Assembly: GCA_027604005.1 (NCBI GenBank)
Contig: JADGJT010000006.1
Location: 84,127-148,126, forward strand
DNA: 64,000 nt
Direction of reading: 5' to 3'
DNA from: Dinochytrium kinnereticum
Lineage: Eukaryota > Chytridiomycota > Chytridiomycetes > Chytridiales > Chytridiaceae
Below are positions 22,902 to 45,219 of the stretch, one piece after another (positions within the stretch are counted from its first letter, which is position 1; each line of letters starts with the position of its first letter). Under the pieces are notes generated by a model. That model was not told the origin of the DNA and made no database searches. It saw only the letters and a program-made list of their open reading frames with translations. The translations under genes were made by a program, and so were the position numbers.

Positions 22902-24960
22902 TCAGTCGACTTTCTGCTTCCGCCGTCTCAGGAATCCAAGGAGACGCTGCAGCGCGTTGCCGCCGCCACCATACGCGCGCACTGGCGCAAACTGACGCGT
23001 GATAACATTGAAAAGAGACCCAAAGTACAGAGCCATCACCGTGCAGGTCATCGTGATCACGTTGTAAGGCATGCTGAAGTCGGGGGTGGGGAGGGCTATC
23101 AGCACGTTGTTGGTGTAGATACGACGAGGTGGCTCGCTTCCATCCAGAATAGTCACCACAGAAGAGCTTTGGAATCGTTAATTTTTGGAAGAAAGGCTAT
23201 TGCTGGTTCACCTGACGTCGAATCCTCTGTTGGCGTCTGGCGGATGCTCAGTGTATTTTATGAATGCAATGTCAAAGTCAATTCTCATGGCTATCTCGGA
23301 TCTTGCGGGTATTGTCATCTTGATCTCAAGCGCACTAGGACGCACTCGATCAATGGCAGGCTGGAACTCGGTCGATAATATCGAAACATTTCCTACATAT
23401 TGTCAAGATAAAGAAGTGAAGGCATATATACATACCATAGATAACTCCACCGCTTTTCTGTTCGAATCGCAGAGTGTGAAGGTAGAGCTTGAGGAACCAC
23501 GGAACGGACTCAAAGAAGAGAATATCCACACTCTTCGCTGGGTCATTATTCTTGAATTGGGTGAGGAAACCTCCTCGTTCTTGTCCAAACCCTATAAATT
23601 TAACAGAGTTACTTACGGACTTGGCCAGCTCAGTACCTGTGATATGCCTTGTAACTAAAAACTGCTCTTGAAGCTCCGGAGATAATACCCCGCTATGGAC
23701 TTCCCTATTTATAAGTCCAATGTTGAGGTCATTCTTATCTGTAGTCTTTCAATGATTTCGTCATTCTAACCGAATGCATACCCTGTTTTAAATTGTAAAC
23801 AGCCTCATGCTTTATGGAGCCCTCCACTAATGTAGAAGGAACTACAGTGAAATCCGACGGAGCCCCAGGTGTTTTTAGCAGGCGTACTTCACTTGTATCA
23901 GCCAATGAGCAGGCACCTTTTACAGTGCGGTCAAAAAGGCTCTGCAGAGACCAGCCTAAAAAATCTTAGTCCAGGCTATTCCCTTCAGCCTTACTGTATC
24001 TGTAATCCACGGGGAATCTTTTTGGACTTAAAACGACAGCCACGGTTTGAGTCAACACCAGCGATTTCGCATTGCAAAATTCATCTTCACAGATCATTTT
24101 CCATTTTGTTGACATGGAATGATAGTCTGAATCGTAAAGGCGGTACGCGTTGAAGAGCTTTGCGATCCCCGCCTGTCCATCCTTTAGTTGTCTGCAAATA
24201 AACATGTTCGAACCTTAGCTTGGCATGGGAGTAATTTAACCCATGGAGTCAGGTTCTCAGTGCATGCAATCTCACGCGGAAGAGATCCGTACCGCAAGGT
24301 AAAATCTGAAGAAATGTGTGTTAGGAAAAGACGAAAAATAAAATATAAGGAAATAATAGACTCACTCCCGCTCGGCTTCCAATGCTTTACAAAACTTCCT
24401 TCAGCTTCAAAAGACTGCGATGGTACAGCAGTATTTGACTGATCGATAAAGTTCAAAGAAGCGCAGAAGATACCCGCAAGTGAATTTGTAAGTCCTTTCC
24501 ATTTCAAGTCCACGCTGTTCCTCAGCAAAAAGAGTAAGAAAAAAAAGACGGAATCACTGATGTTGCTCACTCATCCCCATTCAGCCACGCCCACAACTGC
24601 ACTCCGCTGCCAGCCGACACAGGGCTATAACCCCACTTCGCATACTGCCATCGCCCCTGCGTAAAAGTCAAGTGAAGCTCCTCCACAGAGTAAGTCCTGA
24701 TAATCTCGCCAATAGCTCGTGGAAGTAAATAATAATGCCCCTCTGCACCGCTGGTTAAATCAAACGTGGTGAATTGTTGTTTTGTTACCGTGGAGGTTGC
24801 TCAGAGCAGTGCTGTCGGCGGTTGTCGTGAAGTTGAACAGGGCAAACACATTGCCGTTGGGGAGCTGCTCCATCACCAACGACTCTGTCAGATTCTCATG
24901 AGGATGGCTGTTCGCAGCCTGCAGCAGGCAGGCCAGCGCTACGAGCGTCGCCCAAATCAT
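22902..24960 (-). CDS. PIGT: GPI transamidase subunit PIG-T/Gpi16
   Basis: Subunit of the ER complex that attaches GPI anchors to proteins. ATG 24960 opens a hydrophobic signal peptide ([14 protein letters not shown]). Further exons give [26 protein letters not shown] and [13 protein letters not shown], then the [20 protein letters not shown] block. Later come [12 protein letters not shown] and [14 protein letters not shown], and the end has [27 protein letters not shown] followed by a basic tail, the family's single C-terminal membrane span. Frames change between exons across many short introns, so the exact exon list is tentative, but the order of blocks follows PIG-T throughout. It is head-to-head with the aldehyde dehydrogenase gene, 211 bp between ATGs. 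Confidence 0.93.
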
Positions 24961-25171
24961 TCGCACTTTCAAACAACAAAAAAAATTGGTCAACTGGCAA
25001 TGCAGTGAATGCGGCGGTCCCCCCACCCCCGCAGACTTTGATGGATGCGAGCGCGAGGAGAGTGCGCGGTGCTGATCAATAAAGTGACTGGTTTGCCGTG
25101 ATGTCTGAGGTTGTTCGCATGGACGTTCCTCAATTTCTTCCGAAATTTGACCGGACCTGAGCACAGCAACG

Positions 25172-27228
25172 ATGGCCTCAACGATCCAGCTCCAGAACTT
25201 CATAGGTTTGCACATGCAACGGAAAGTGCGAGACCAAGATAGGCTGATCGCTACCTCTGAACAGATGGCGCTCTCCATCCCCCAAAGTCCGGGAACTACA
25301 TCACCTCGTTGAACCCGGCGACGGGGCAGCCCTACTGCCTTGTGCCCGACTCCACCGAGGATGATGTTGAGATGGCTGTTGCTGCTGCAACAAAGGCGTT
25401 TCCTGGATGGTCGGAAACTACTCGGCAGGAAAGGTCCAGGGTTATGAACAAGATTGCAGATTTGATAGAGAGCAGATTGGATGCTTTTGCTGAGGCTGAG
25501 TCCAGGGATCAAGGCAAGCCTTTCTCCCTCGCAAAGAGAGTGGACATTCCGAGGTTTGAATGAATTAATCTTCTTAATGATCGCTAAACCATCAAAAGGG
25601 CTGTTCATAACTTCCGTTTCTTTGCTTCTTACATCTTGCACATGGAGGATAAGAAGACCGAGATGGATGGTGTTGCTATAAACTATGTACATCGATATCC
25701 CGTCGGCGTCGTAAGTTTATCGCATCATTGGCACGTCTAATTTTATATTAAGGCTGGTTTGATCTCTCCATGGTATAATTGTGTAATCTAGCATCATTTA
25801 ACGCGACCAGGAATCTTCCACTTTACCTGGCAACTTGGAAGCTTGCCCCAGCCATTGCATGTGAGTTGATGATCGCTCTGAATTATTCCCATTCATGTCA
25901 TTATTTACAGCCGGATGCACATGCGTTTTGAAGCCGTCAGAATTTACCAGCGCGACAGCCCATCTCTTAAGCAAGGTCTTGATTGAGGCTAACCTCCCCA
26001 ACGGCGTCATCAACATTGTATTTGGTGATGGCCCTAAGGCTGGTTCGGCCTTGGTCAACCATCCAAAGGTACCTCTGATCTCCTTCACTGGAGGTAAGAC
26101 CACCAGCATATCATTTATTATTTAATCGGCAAAACAAACAGGCACTCTTACGGGTCAAACCATCTTCAAAAACTGCTCAACTCAATTCAAGAAGATGTCG
26201 CTGGAGCTTGGTTGTTTTCATCCTAAAGAGAAACTTCTAATCAAACCTTAGGTGGAAAGAACGCCAACATTATTTTCGCAGACGCCGACTTTGACAAAGC
26301 TCTAGCAACCAGCGTGCGATCAAGCTTCCTGAATCAAGGTGAAATCTGTCTCTGCGGGTAACTTAGGCACCCACATTCACTCTTATCAACCACTCCTAGA
26401 TCCCGTATTTTCGTCGAAGCACCCATCTACGAAAAGTTTGTGGAGCACTTTGTCGAAAAAGCAAGCAACCTTGTCGTCGGCGATCCGTCGGATCCCGCGA
26501 CGGATCTCGGGGCGCTTGTTAGCGAGCAACATTTGAGGAAGGTTCTTGGGTACGTTGAGCTTGCTCGAGAGGAAGGAGGGACGGTTTTGTGTGGAGGAGA
26601 GGCTCTGAAGGGCATCAAGAACTGTGAAGGTGGTTTCTTTATGAGGCCTACAATTGTGACAGGGTATTGGTTGCATTTCTAGAAGGCGTCTAATTTCCTT
26701 TTTCATGTAGCTTGAATACGTCTTGTAGGGTTTTGAAGGAGGAGATTTTTGGCCCTGTTGTTACTATCGTACCGTTTACCAGCGAGGAAGAGGTATGAAA
26801 TGCTCTATGGCAAATAAGGTTTCTAATTGCCTGCAGGTTATTGGTTTTGCCAACTCTACCGAGGTGGGAATTTGAAACGCTCTGATGACCTCCTAACGTT
26901 TCCTCTTCAGTATGGTCTATCCGCTAGTATCTGGACAGAGAATCTAAAGCGCGCTCATCGCGTCAGTCACAAACTTCATGTTGGAACGGCCTGGGTACGA
27001 CAAGAGCATCTTTATTTCTTCCTGATTGTCTCATTTTTCTTTTGTGCAGGTCAACTGCTGGATGGTCCGAGACCTCAACATGCCATTTGGTACCTAATGT
27101 TTGAAAAGCTGGACTCTAATGACTGTTTTACAGGTGGTTCCAAGGCGAGTGGAATCGGTCGTGAAGGTGCTCCCTACTCATTCGACTTCTTTTGCGAGGA
27201 AACCACAGTCTGCATTGCAATGGATTAG
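25172..27228 (+). CDS. ALDH8A1: ALDH8A1-like 2-aminomuconate semialdehyde dehydrogenase
   Basis: NAD-dependent aldehyde dehydrogenase most like ALDH8A1, which oxidises 2-aminomuconic semialdehyde in the kynurenine route of tryptophan breakdown. Exon 1 (25172-25203) codes MASTIQLQNFI and splices to DGALHPPKSGNYI. Conserved blocks follow across introns: DQGKPFSLA, ISPWNLPLYLATWK, CVLKPSEFTS, NIVFGDGPKAGSAL, LELGGKNANIIFADAD (general-base Glu), NQGEICLCG (catalytic Cys), SRIFVEAPIYEKF, EIFGPVVTIVPF, NCWMVRDLNMPFGGSKASGIGREG. The substrate call rests on the NQGEICLC and NCWMVRDL signatures; a related semialdehyde is possible. One NAD-site deviation is SFTGG in place of the usual SFTGS. Confidence 0.9.
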
Positions 27229-27338
27229 AAACAAAATATCGGACATGTATCCTTCAGTTTTTATAAAATACAAACAGTCCAAGTTTCTTTTTTTCTTCTT
27301 TGAGGGGGGTTTTGAAGCTTTCTGAATCCACAGAGGCT

Positions 27339-28872
27339 TTATACATGCTTTTTCAACTCTGTCATAAACTTTGTCTTATACCCTGATGTCGAAACCTTGA
27401 AAATATACTCAAATACACGGTCTGTCATTGCAGAAACGTTGTCCTCCAAATTAAGCGGCCTTCCCTCTTCATCAAAAGGCCCTCCTTGGCCCCCAATAAA
27501 ATGAGCACTAAACTCATCCCTCTGCGCCGTCTCCTCAAACACCCCACCCTTAATTGGATGTTCCAAGACAAGCTTATCAAAAGACTTTGCAATAAACCAA
27601 AAACTGTCCTTATGGTCCAACGGGTGCCGTCGTAAGCATATCTCAGCTTGAAGCGCGCCGCCAAACTCCACTTCGTCGTCAGATGGATGATTGGGTGGGA
27701 TTTTCACCCTCACAGCCCACACACGAGGTTTCTCCTGCTTTTGGTGCCTGGGAACAGGTTGTGTGATGAATTCCCGGAATTGAGTCCTTGTGAGTGAAAG
27801 CGAGAAAGGGTATAGAGATTCCATCGTCTCGGACCTGCAGAGAGTGATATCAGCTAAGGGCAGCCTCTCTGACGTGGCCAATGAAATGGAGCTCCCGACA
27901 TCGACCAAATCATTCCGACCAAAGGTGAAGGATGGGTACTCGAATTTCGGTGGTTCTGCCTTCTTGGAGGGTGTGCGGGTCGACCTGAGAGAGCGGGTTG
28001 AGACAGTGACTTCTGAGGTGTCTCTTAGCCAGCGTTGGGGTATATCGGAGGACACGGGGCTTTTGGGGAAGTTTGCTGCAGCCCCCATGCCAGCGGACTT
28101 GCTGCGAGTAACGGGGGGTGACGTTTCGATGGTTTTGATGCGACGAGATCTCTCGGTTTTTTCTGGACGCTGTTTGAGTGAGGGGTTTTAGCAGAATTCA
28201 CTTGCATGATGCCGCCTCTTACATTCTCACCGCCTTTGTCCTGCATCACCCCTCGAGGCCATGGAAGGGGATTACTCTGGCCTTCGAATCCTTGAGATGG
28301 TAACCTTCCTACAGGTTGGAAGTCCAGGGCCTTTGTGTGCGATTTTGGGGGGAGTTGCAAGAGGTCTCCTAGAGCTGATGTGACTGGTTGAAACGCACTG
28401 GATGAGGATGTGTGTCCCTTGGACCAAGTCTGAAATGAAGAGTTGGGCTGCATGAAGCCTTGAGATGTCAGCGCTCCAAAGCCACCACCATTACTGTGGC
28501 CGAGCTCCTCCCCGCCCTCCAAGACGAGCTGGGGCTTTCCATTGTTCAAAGTGAGCGACTTCAATGACACCTTCAGCTGCTGAATCTCGCGCTGAAGGGA
28601 CGACATCTCCTCCTGATGCCGCGCCTCCATCGCCATCAGTCTGCTCTCCAGTCTCTCCACCTGGTATTGAAAATGGGGTGGGGGTGAAGGGTTAGGCAAA
28701 GTCCGTCTCTCCATGCATGCCGTCCTCCAGCACTGACCGCACTCGCCAAACGCCTCCTCTCCCTGGCTCCAGTATCTCCATCATCCTCGTCGCTAGCGAG
28801 CGCATCCTCCGCTTTTGCCGGCCTCAAGGCCTTCACCGAACTTGCGGGCGACCGATGCACGAGCCCCAACAT
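27339..28872 (-). CDS. Unrecognised protein with N-terminal coiled coil
   Basis: I do not recognise this protein. ATG 28872 (MLGLVHRSPAS) opens a short exon to 28738. Exon 2 starts at 28660 with a clear heptad segment (VERLESRLMAMEARHQEE ... LQREIQQLKVSLKSL) and continues with low-complexity Ser/Gln/Pro sequence. A likely 68-nt intron (28230-28163) shifts frame into EKTERSRRIKTIETSPPV. The C-terminal 150-170 residues look globular (FREFITQPVPRH, RVWAVRVKIPP, FWFIAKSFDKLVLEHP, MTDRVFEYIFKVSTSGYKTKF) and end TELKKHV at 27339. The predicted length is about 460 residues. A structure search of the C-terminal part would be the best lead. The gene is real by ORF length and coherent phases; the function is unknown. 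Confidence 0.7.
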
Positions 28873-29950
28873 GGCTGCAGTATGTAATTTTTTTTTGTCT
28901 CGCCCCTGTTTGCTGCTTGGGGTGGGCGACGTCCATGTGAAAAGCAGAGAGCCAAACGAGGGAGATGCAACCCACAACGCGTCCGTTCAAACTCCGCGGC
29001 AGGACGATGAACCTCATTCTCACTGCTGCTGCTGGGAAAAGAACAAACGGAAAACCTCCCAACCGTCCGTCCAAACAAAGACCAAACCTTTAGACAATTT
29101 TCCATTTCAAACCCCGATATACACCAACTGAACACCCGCCGCTAGTTTCAAGAGATCATTCCTTCCCCAATCCTTTTCCGAGCTGCTGGACCCCCCCCCC
29201 CCCACCTTGCATCACCCCTGGCAGGATGGTTCCGACACGGCGGGATACGACCTCGCCTCGTTTGTGAAAAGCGATTGCGGAAGCTTTGGTCTTTAAGGTG
29301 GTGCGAAATCTGCTCAACTGGTTGAGGAACGTGTGGAAGATGGGAGGATGCGTTCATTCGTGACTGAGGGTCTCGTCTCTCCCTGATTCCGCTTTGCTTT
29401 CCTCCGCATTGGTCAATTGATTTTCTTCGCTTTTTCTTTCCTTTGGTGGGCTGCAGGTGTTGGTTGTGGACGACGAAAGAATTTTTGTAGTCAATCATTT
29501 CATCCATCCAACACCCATCTTCACCATCACACCGACCGTCATCCCACCCCCCTGAGCCTCAGCAGAGCAGAACCCCCCTCCCTGACGTCTCTTCCTCCCC
29601 CCATCAGCTGCTGCTTACTTCACGCGCGCAAGACGTCTTGGTTTTTTGTTCGTTCTTCGACAATTTTGAGCTTCTTCGGACATCCCAACTTTTGTCAAGA
29701 AGGGTAGAGGGGTTCAACTTTTGACCAGCAAATGAGCTTGAGGGCCTTGACCGCCAGCCAGGCCTCCAAGTGTTAAAGCGGATAGTTATCGTAAGCGGCG
29801 AGAACGACTCTTTGGCAGGTGTGTGTGGTTGTGGTTGGGGAGGGCTCGCCTCCTGTTCAGTTGCAAGGTTGTTATGTAACACCTCTTTTGTTGACTTCCC
29901 AAGGGTGGATCTGAGGCGAGACGTCTTCTACCCTCAAAGCTTTTTTGGGT
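28873..29950. other. Divergent upstream region, 1.1 kb, no gene recognised
   Basis: Lies between the start of the coiled-coil gene (-) and the cyclin gene (+). It holds a run of about 15 C (near 29190-29204) and pyrimidine-rich stretches. No convincing ORF or RNA gene. It is one of the three longest spacers of the window, which fits more complex regulation of a cyclin gene, though no motif was identified. Confidence 0.5.
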
Positions 29951-32900
29951 ATGCCGAACAGCTTCAACATGATTGCGAAGTGAGTGATGGTCGCTTCTGC
30001 TGAAGTTTGAGGGATGGGTTTGCTAATGCTGCTCATGCTTTTGTGAAAGGAGCTCCAATGGTGCGCCGAGCACTCCGTCCGAGTCACCGCATGTCACCCC
30101 GCAGTTGAGCGCAAGAAAGTACGCCGTACCATCCATGAGCAAGCAATGCACTTATAACCTGACATCCTTCACAAACATGAGACTCGGAGACACCGAAGAT
30201 AAGCCACAGGTACGAAAGGTTTCGCGACCGATTCCCCCACCATTCCGTTGCCTTTTTGCTTTCATCCTGCTTTTTCTTCTTGGGAACCCTCTGTGGGAAG
30301 CGTGTTCTGTCTCTCCAAGTCATCATCTGGTTTTATTCTCTTGGGCTCGCGATGCTGATACATTGAGACCACCCTTTGCCACTATTCTCACCCGCTCACA
30401 CTGTTTTGATTTTTGCGTCGATGTTGTAACAACACGCAACGCCCTTATTGTTCAGTCATCCTTTACTCACTCTCCCGCGTTCCAGCCACAGCGATACCCC
30501 ACTCCATGTGAATCCTCGGACTCGCGGTCCCGTCAATCCACATTAAAACGAAACCGGTCACTAGAAAACGAACGTCTCGATGACCCAATGGACTATGTAG
30601 ACGGAGAACCCCCAATCGCAAAGCGACCTCGTCATGGTAACAAGCCTATAAGCAAAAAAAGTATCTCACTCCACCTTATTTTCATTGAAGATTCAGTGCT
30701 AGAGCCTATCCCAACCCCTGCGTTAAGGTTACCCGCCCTCTACCAGCAGGCCGAAGACGAGGAAGATAACCTTGCGTGTCATGAATCCATCAGTGATTTA
30801 ATTGAAATCTCAAGGGATAGGTTTAACCGTACCAACGCGGCTCATGACCTATTTGACCGACCGTCCCGTGACAACACACTCACAACGGAACTCTCTCGAG
30901 ACAGATTTCCAAACCTCACCGACCGAAGCCCACAAGAGCGACTCGACCGTCCCATGGCAAGACACGCCCCCCTACCACCCACAACGATGACGCACCTTGT
31001 TAAACCGATTCTAACATCCTGCGACCAGTTTGATCTTACTCAACGGGGGTCCAACGCTCATTCTTCTCTTGTTGTTTCGCGTGGAGCTGAGGGTCGCACT
31101 GGGGTGGTGTACAGTAGTCCTTCCACTTCCTGCGAGAATCCGTTCACGCTTGGTGGTCTTGTGGGGAGGTTTGATCCGTTGCAGAGTCGGAAAGGGGGGG
31201 AGGGGTTTCGGATTGTTACGGGGTTAGGAAATGGGTGGGGGGAGGAGCATGGATCACCTTGTAGGGTTTTGTCGAGGAGGGGGAGCATGAGTTGGCATAA
31301 GGTGGATGATTATATTTTGCCGATTACGGGGAGGAGGACTACTTTAGAGAGTTGTATTCCGGAGGATGCGCATTCTGCGGTATGGGCTTTTGTTTGGTGT
31401 TAAATCATTATTCTTATTTATTTATTTTTTGAGTTGGGGGGGTTAAGAGGGTCGTTTTTCTTTGTTTGTTATTGTTTTTATTGTTGCTGTTGTTGTTTTT
31501 CTTCCACTTTGTGTGGGGAGTCACAATAGCTTTGTGTAAATGCCGTGGTGCTAACGCTCTCTTTCATTCATTTTTCTTTCTCGCCATGAATGGTGATTTT
31601 CGGTTGAAACAGCACTTGCAGTTTCAGATCTTTCGAAAGCAGTGGGATAAGATGGTTGAGAAGGAGAATATGTGCCGACCCTCCGATTCTTACCTTCTCA
31701 AACACAATGAGCTTACTGAGCAGATGAGAATGATTTTGTGTCAGTGGTTGATTGAGGTTTGTAATGTTATTGTTTGCTTTTTTTTTTGTTGTTTTTTTTG
31801 TTTCTTTTTTGATAGGGTTTGTGTTGTTTTTTTTCGGGGCGGAGAGCTAGGATGCATTTTGGGTTTATGGACTGGTAATTTTTTTAACCGTTTTTTTTTT
31901 AATTAGTTTGCGAGCGGCCACAGTTTTACAAGACAGACGTATCATCGGAGCGTGGCGTACTTTGATTTTATTATGAGCTATGAGAGTAATGTCAAGCCGG
32001 ATGATTTGCAGTATGTTGGGGCTGCGGCGATCTTTTTTGCGGCAAAGTTGGAGGTTTGTATTTAGTTTGTTTTTTTGCTGGGGGGATGTAGTGGGGCGTT
32101 TTTAGAAGGAGGAAGATGAGACTTCAAGAAATTGGTGGGGGTGTGTGTAAAGATACAAGAAGGCGTTAGAAAATAGAAAGATAGGGAAAGAAAAGTGTGG
32201 GCAGAACTGTTTTGCTTTTTGCTTTTTTTGTGTTTGGGTAGGTTAAGAAGCAGGACGGGGGAAATTGAAGGCAGATATCTTCAGCTCAGTACTCCTGACC
32301 ACCTCCTCGTTTTTGTTTGGCTAAAACAACCCTGTTCTCCTTCTTCTTTCGCTCTTTTTTTTTCAAGGAATTGGAGGAACAGGAGATTGAAGATTACATC
32401 CAATTTGCGTTCTGTGATGGTGAGGGGGAAGGTCTAGATGAGGCTGAGATTCTTGTGAAGAGGGAGGATGCGTTGAAGAAGTTGAGAAAGTATGAGAGCA
32501 AGCTTATGAAGATTCCGGTGGGTTGATGTCCTTTTTTTTTTCCTTTTTCTTTGTTATTCTTTATTCTTTTTATTCTCTGAGTATGAAAGGAAATGGGGGG
32601 TGGCAAATTCCTCGTATTTTTTCTATCTTTTTTTCTTCCAGTGTAGTTTTCTTTTCTTGGTGGCATTGAGGGGGACTTTTTTAAGTTTTTGTGTGATTAA
32701 TTATGGTTTTCACAACCGAACGATGCAGAATTTTCGCTTCATGGACGTCCCAACAGCCTACGACTGGCTCCTCCTCTACTTTCAAAACCTTTCCCTCCTC
32801 AAACTCGGCAAACAGCGTACGGGACGTGCTTCACGCAGCAACACCCCACTTCATTTTTGCCCGTCGTCCAGCCCGACGGTTCCCCTCTCTGGGTACACGT

Positions 32901-33823
32901 TCTCGTCTGGAGGACAAGCTGGAGGAGCTGGGGTGGGGAGCCTGTTGATGGTGAATGATGATGTGACATTTTCGAGATGCCGGTTTGAGACGAAGGCGTT
33001 TAACGCTGCTGTTGAGATGTTGGATCACCTTTTGCTGGATTATAAGAGCTTGCAGTATCAGAATGGGGTTTTGGCTGCTGGGGTTTTTCATATCAGGAAT
33101 TTATTGGAAGGTAGGGATGGGTTTTTTAATTTGGTTTTTTTTCTTTGCTTTTTGTTTTTCTTTTTGTTTGTTTGTTTTTTTGGACGGGGGGTGGGAGGAG
33201 GAAGGGTAGAGACTGAGGTCGGGCAAGAAGGTTTGGGTGGGGAAAGTGGAGATGACAGCAGGCACTGTAGGAGAGGGGAATGATTCGGGGGCAGGCAGGG
33301 GAGAGATGTGGTGAATCTGATAGGCATGGGAGAGGAGGAATGAGTTGGATGGATGTTGGGGAACGAGTGGGGAGATATGGGGGGGAGGGGGTTCATTTCC
33401 TTGGATATTTCATTTGATTTTTGATTTTGCTTTCTTCTTTTACGACTTTTTAAAAGTTATGGCAAGGCGACTGATCAGTCCTTCTTAATTTATTCGTTTT
33501 TATAGATGATGATATGCTTGCTGTGACGGGATTCAAGCAGACGGAGCTTGAGGATGTTCTTAATTTCATTGAGAATTTTGACCTTTATTGGTCCGAGACG
33601 CGAGGGGGTTTGACGCAGGCGAATTTTTACGTTCAGACGCCGACGAGTTTTAGCGCCGAGGATATGGTTTGTTATTTTTTGTCTTCTTTTTTGTTTGGAT
33701 TTTTACCTTTTGGATCTTGCTTTGGTTATTTTTCGTTGCTGATCTTTTATTTTCTGCTTTTGCTTTGTGATGTAGTTTGACAAGTGGAACAAGTCTTATG
33801 GGGATGAATCTGTCGAATATTGA
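29951..33823 (+). CDS. A/E-type cyclin
   Basis: Cell-cycle cyclin that should activate a cyclin-dependent kinase. ATG 29951 (MPNSFNMIAK) joins through a short intron to SSNGAPSTPSESPHVTP. After an intron at about 30210-30484 comes a Ser/Arg-rich disordered region. The cyclin box starts after another intron: MRMILCQWLIEV, FASGHSFTRQTYHRSVAYFDFIM, LQYVGAAAIFFAAKLE, then ELEEQEIEDYIQFA and FRFMDVPTAYDWLLLYFQNL, resembling cyclin E/A boxes. A C-terminal cyclin-fold stretch (ETKAFNAAVEMLDHLLLDYKSL) precedes a last part ending GDESVEY at 33823. Introns here are long and T-rich, and the piece around 32815-32960 is not resolved: the open frame there is low-quality and may be intronic. The cyclin identity is good, the subclass uncertain. 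Confidence 0.82.
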
Positions 33824-34716
33824 GCCGTTTCTTGTTTGTTTTTTTTTGTTGTTGATTTTGGGTGTTTAGGTTTGATTTGTTTTGGGTTTTGGCTTCTTTT
33901 TTTTTTGGCTTCTTTTTTTCTTTTGTTTTTGTACACATTCCCGACCTGCCCCTTCTCACCCCTCTCCTCTCTTTCTTTGTTACCCATCCTTCCGTCCACC
34001 GCAACCCAACTTCTCCTCTTTTTTTTTATTATCTCCCCTGCCTTCCGCCTGGTCCATCTTTGTTTTTGTTTTCCATCTTTGTTTTTGTTTTTTTTTTCTC
34101 TTGTTTAAATGTACGCCAATGTGATTTTTGGCTTTTGTTTTATCGTTACCTGTGCTTTGCCTTTTTCATTTTTTAATCTTTTTCTGTTTATTTGCAGTTG
34201 AAGGATAATGACTACTACTGTCTTTTTTGTTTTTCCCTGAAGAAAGAAAGAAAGAGCGACATTTCTAGCAGCAGCATCGGCACGCCGGCAGTCTACCAGT
34301 ATTGAATGATGTTAGGATTATTGGGCTTTATTGTTTTTGTTGCCAGGAGATGCGGGGATATTCCAAATATTCCAATTGAATTATTTCATGATAGGAATTG
34401 TCACTCATCAGAGACAAACGCATCAGCACCAAACAACAACAACAACACCCTCCGTCCCTCCCTTCGTTGAAGCTGTTGAATATCCCTCCGTCCCTCCCTT
34501 CGTTGAGGCTGTTGAATATCCTCCGTCCCTCCCTTGGTTGAGGCTGTTGAATATCCCTCCGTCCCCCCCTTGGTTGAGGCTGTTGAATATCCCCCCCTCC
34601 CTCCTCGATCCCCTCACTTTCTTTTTCTTCTCACCCTCACCCCCCTTCCATCGACCCATCGATCCATCCATCCATCGATCCATCGACGACGGCCACCTCA
34701 CCACCTGCTCTCAAAG
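33824..34716. other. Spacer with T-rich DNA, tandem repeat and tetranucleotide repeat
   Basis: Cyclin 3' UTR and upstream DNA of the kinase gene. The first half is T-rich, with a direct duplication of a 21-nt phrase (catctttgtttttgttttc-like) near 34064-34096. The second half holds a 35-36 bp tandem repeat and a catc/atcc-type simple repeat (about 34646-34690). No gene seen. Confidence 0.55.
34451..34592. repeat. Minisatellite, about four 35-36 bp units
   Basis: Four near-identical copies of a unit built on tccctcccttcgttgagg and ctgttgaatatcc, starting at about 34451, 34487, 34522 and 34558. Differences between units are a few point changes. An open frame runs through it, but the repeat precedes the kinase ATG and lies outside any credible exon. 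It may form a 5' UTR or promoter element. Confidence 0.85.
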
Positions 34717-41884
<7,168 letters not shown>

Positions 41885-42208
41885 AGATTGTTGGTTGTGT
41901 GGGAAGTTTTTGGAGAGGAGGAAGGAAGATAGGGGTCGTTTATATTTAATTTATTTATTGGTTGATTTCACCTCCAGCTGTTTTCTTTTTCTTCGTTGAA
42001 TGTATTCTTAGAGGTCATTATTTGTTTTTTATTTTAATTGCTTTCTTGTTGCTAATTATAGAATTTCTCTTTGGGGTGAAAGGGGTTGACGGCGTCATCT
42101 CTCTTTTATTGTTATCCACCTTAACGCATAAATATCAAAACGCACAAAAAAATATTGTAGTTGCAACTGTTGAATTAAAAACGTTAAAAAAAAAGTGACA
42201 GACTTGCA
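41885..42208. other. Convergent 3' region, kinase / NVL
   Basis: About 320 bp between two convergent stops. It is T- and A-rich with no ORF of note; it presumably holds both 3' UTRs. Confidence 0.5.
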
Positions 42209-45123
<2,915 letters not shown>

Positions 45124-45219
45124 TGCGCGGGAAGAGGACGGGTGACGGTCGTTGGTCGGTTGGGGAGGGGTCGATGGGCAAAAGGTGAAAAAAAACGTAG
45201 GTGGGGGTTGTCACCGTCA
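45124..45219. promoter_or_regulatory. Divergent promoter, NVL / TANGO2
   Basis: 96 bp between outward-facing ATGs. No specific element recognised; inferred from layout. Confidence 0.45.

Noticed and set aside
24760..25692. 310-residue minus-strand frame across PIG-T exon 1 and the ALDH gene
   Set aside because: Only its last part is a real exon (PIG-T signal peptide). The rest is antisense to ALDH exons and starts without a proper ATG context.
28163..28202. A 32-nt intron in the unknown coiled-coil gene
   Set aside because: A canonical 68-nt intron (28230-28163) with a better GTGAGA donor gives the same downstream frame.
30210..30484. Continuous coding through the first cyclin intron
   Set aside because: The frame stays open, but it is hydrophobic and unlike the flanks; GTACG and TTCCAG sites in phase 0 fit an intron.
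34451..34592. CRISPR-like array
   Set aside because: Units are directly adjacent with no unique spacers, in a eukaryotic genome. It is a minisatellite.
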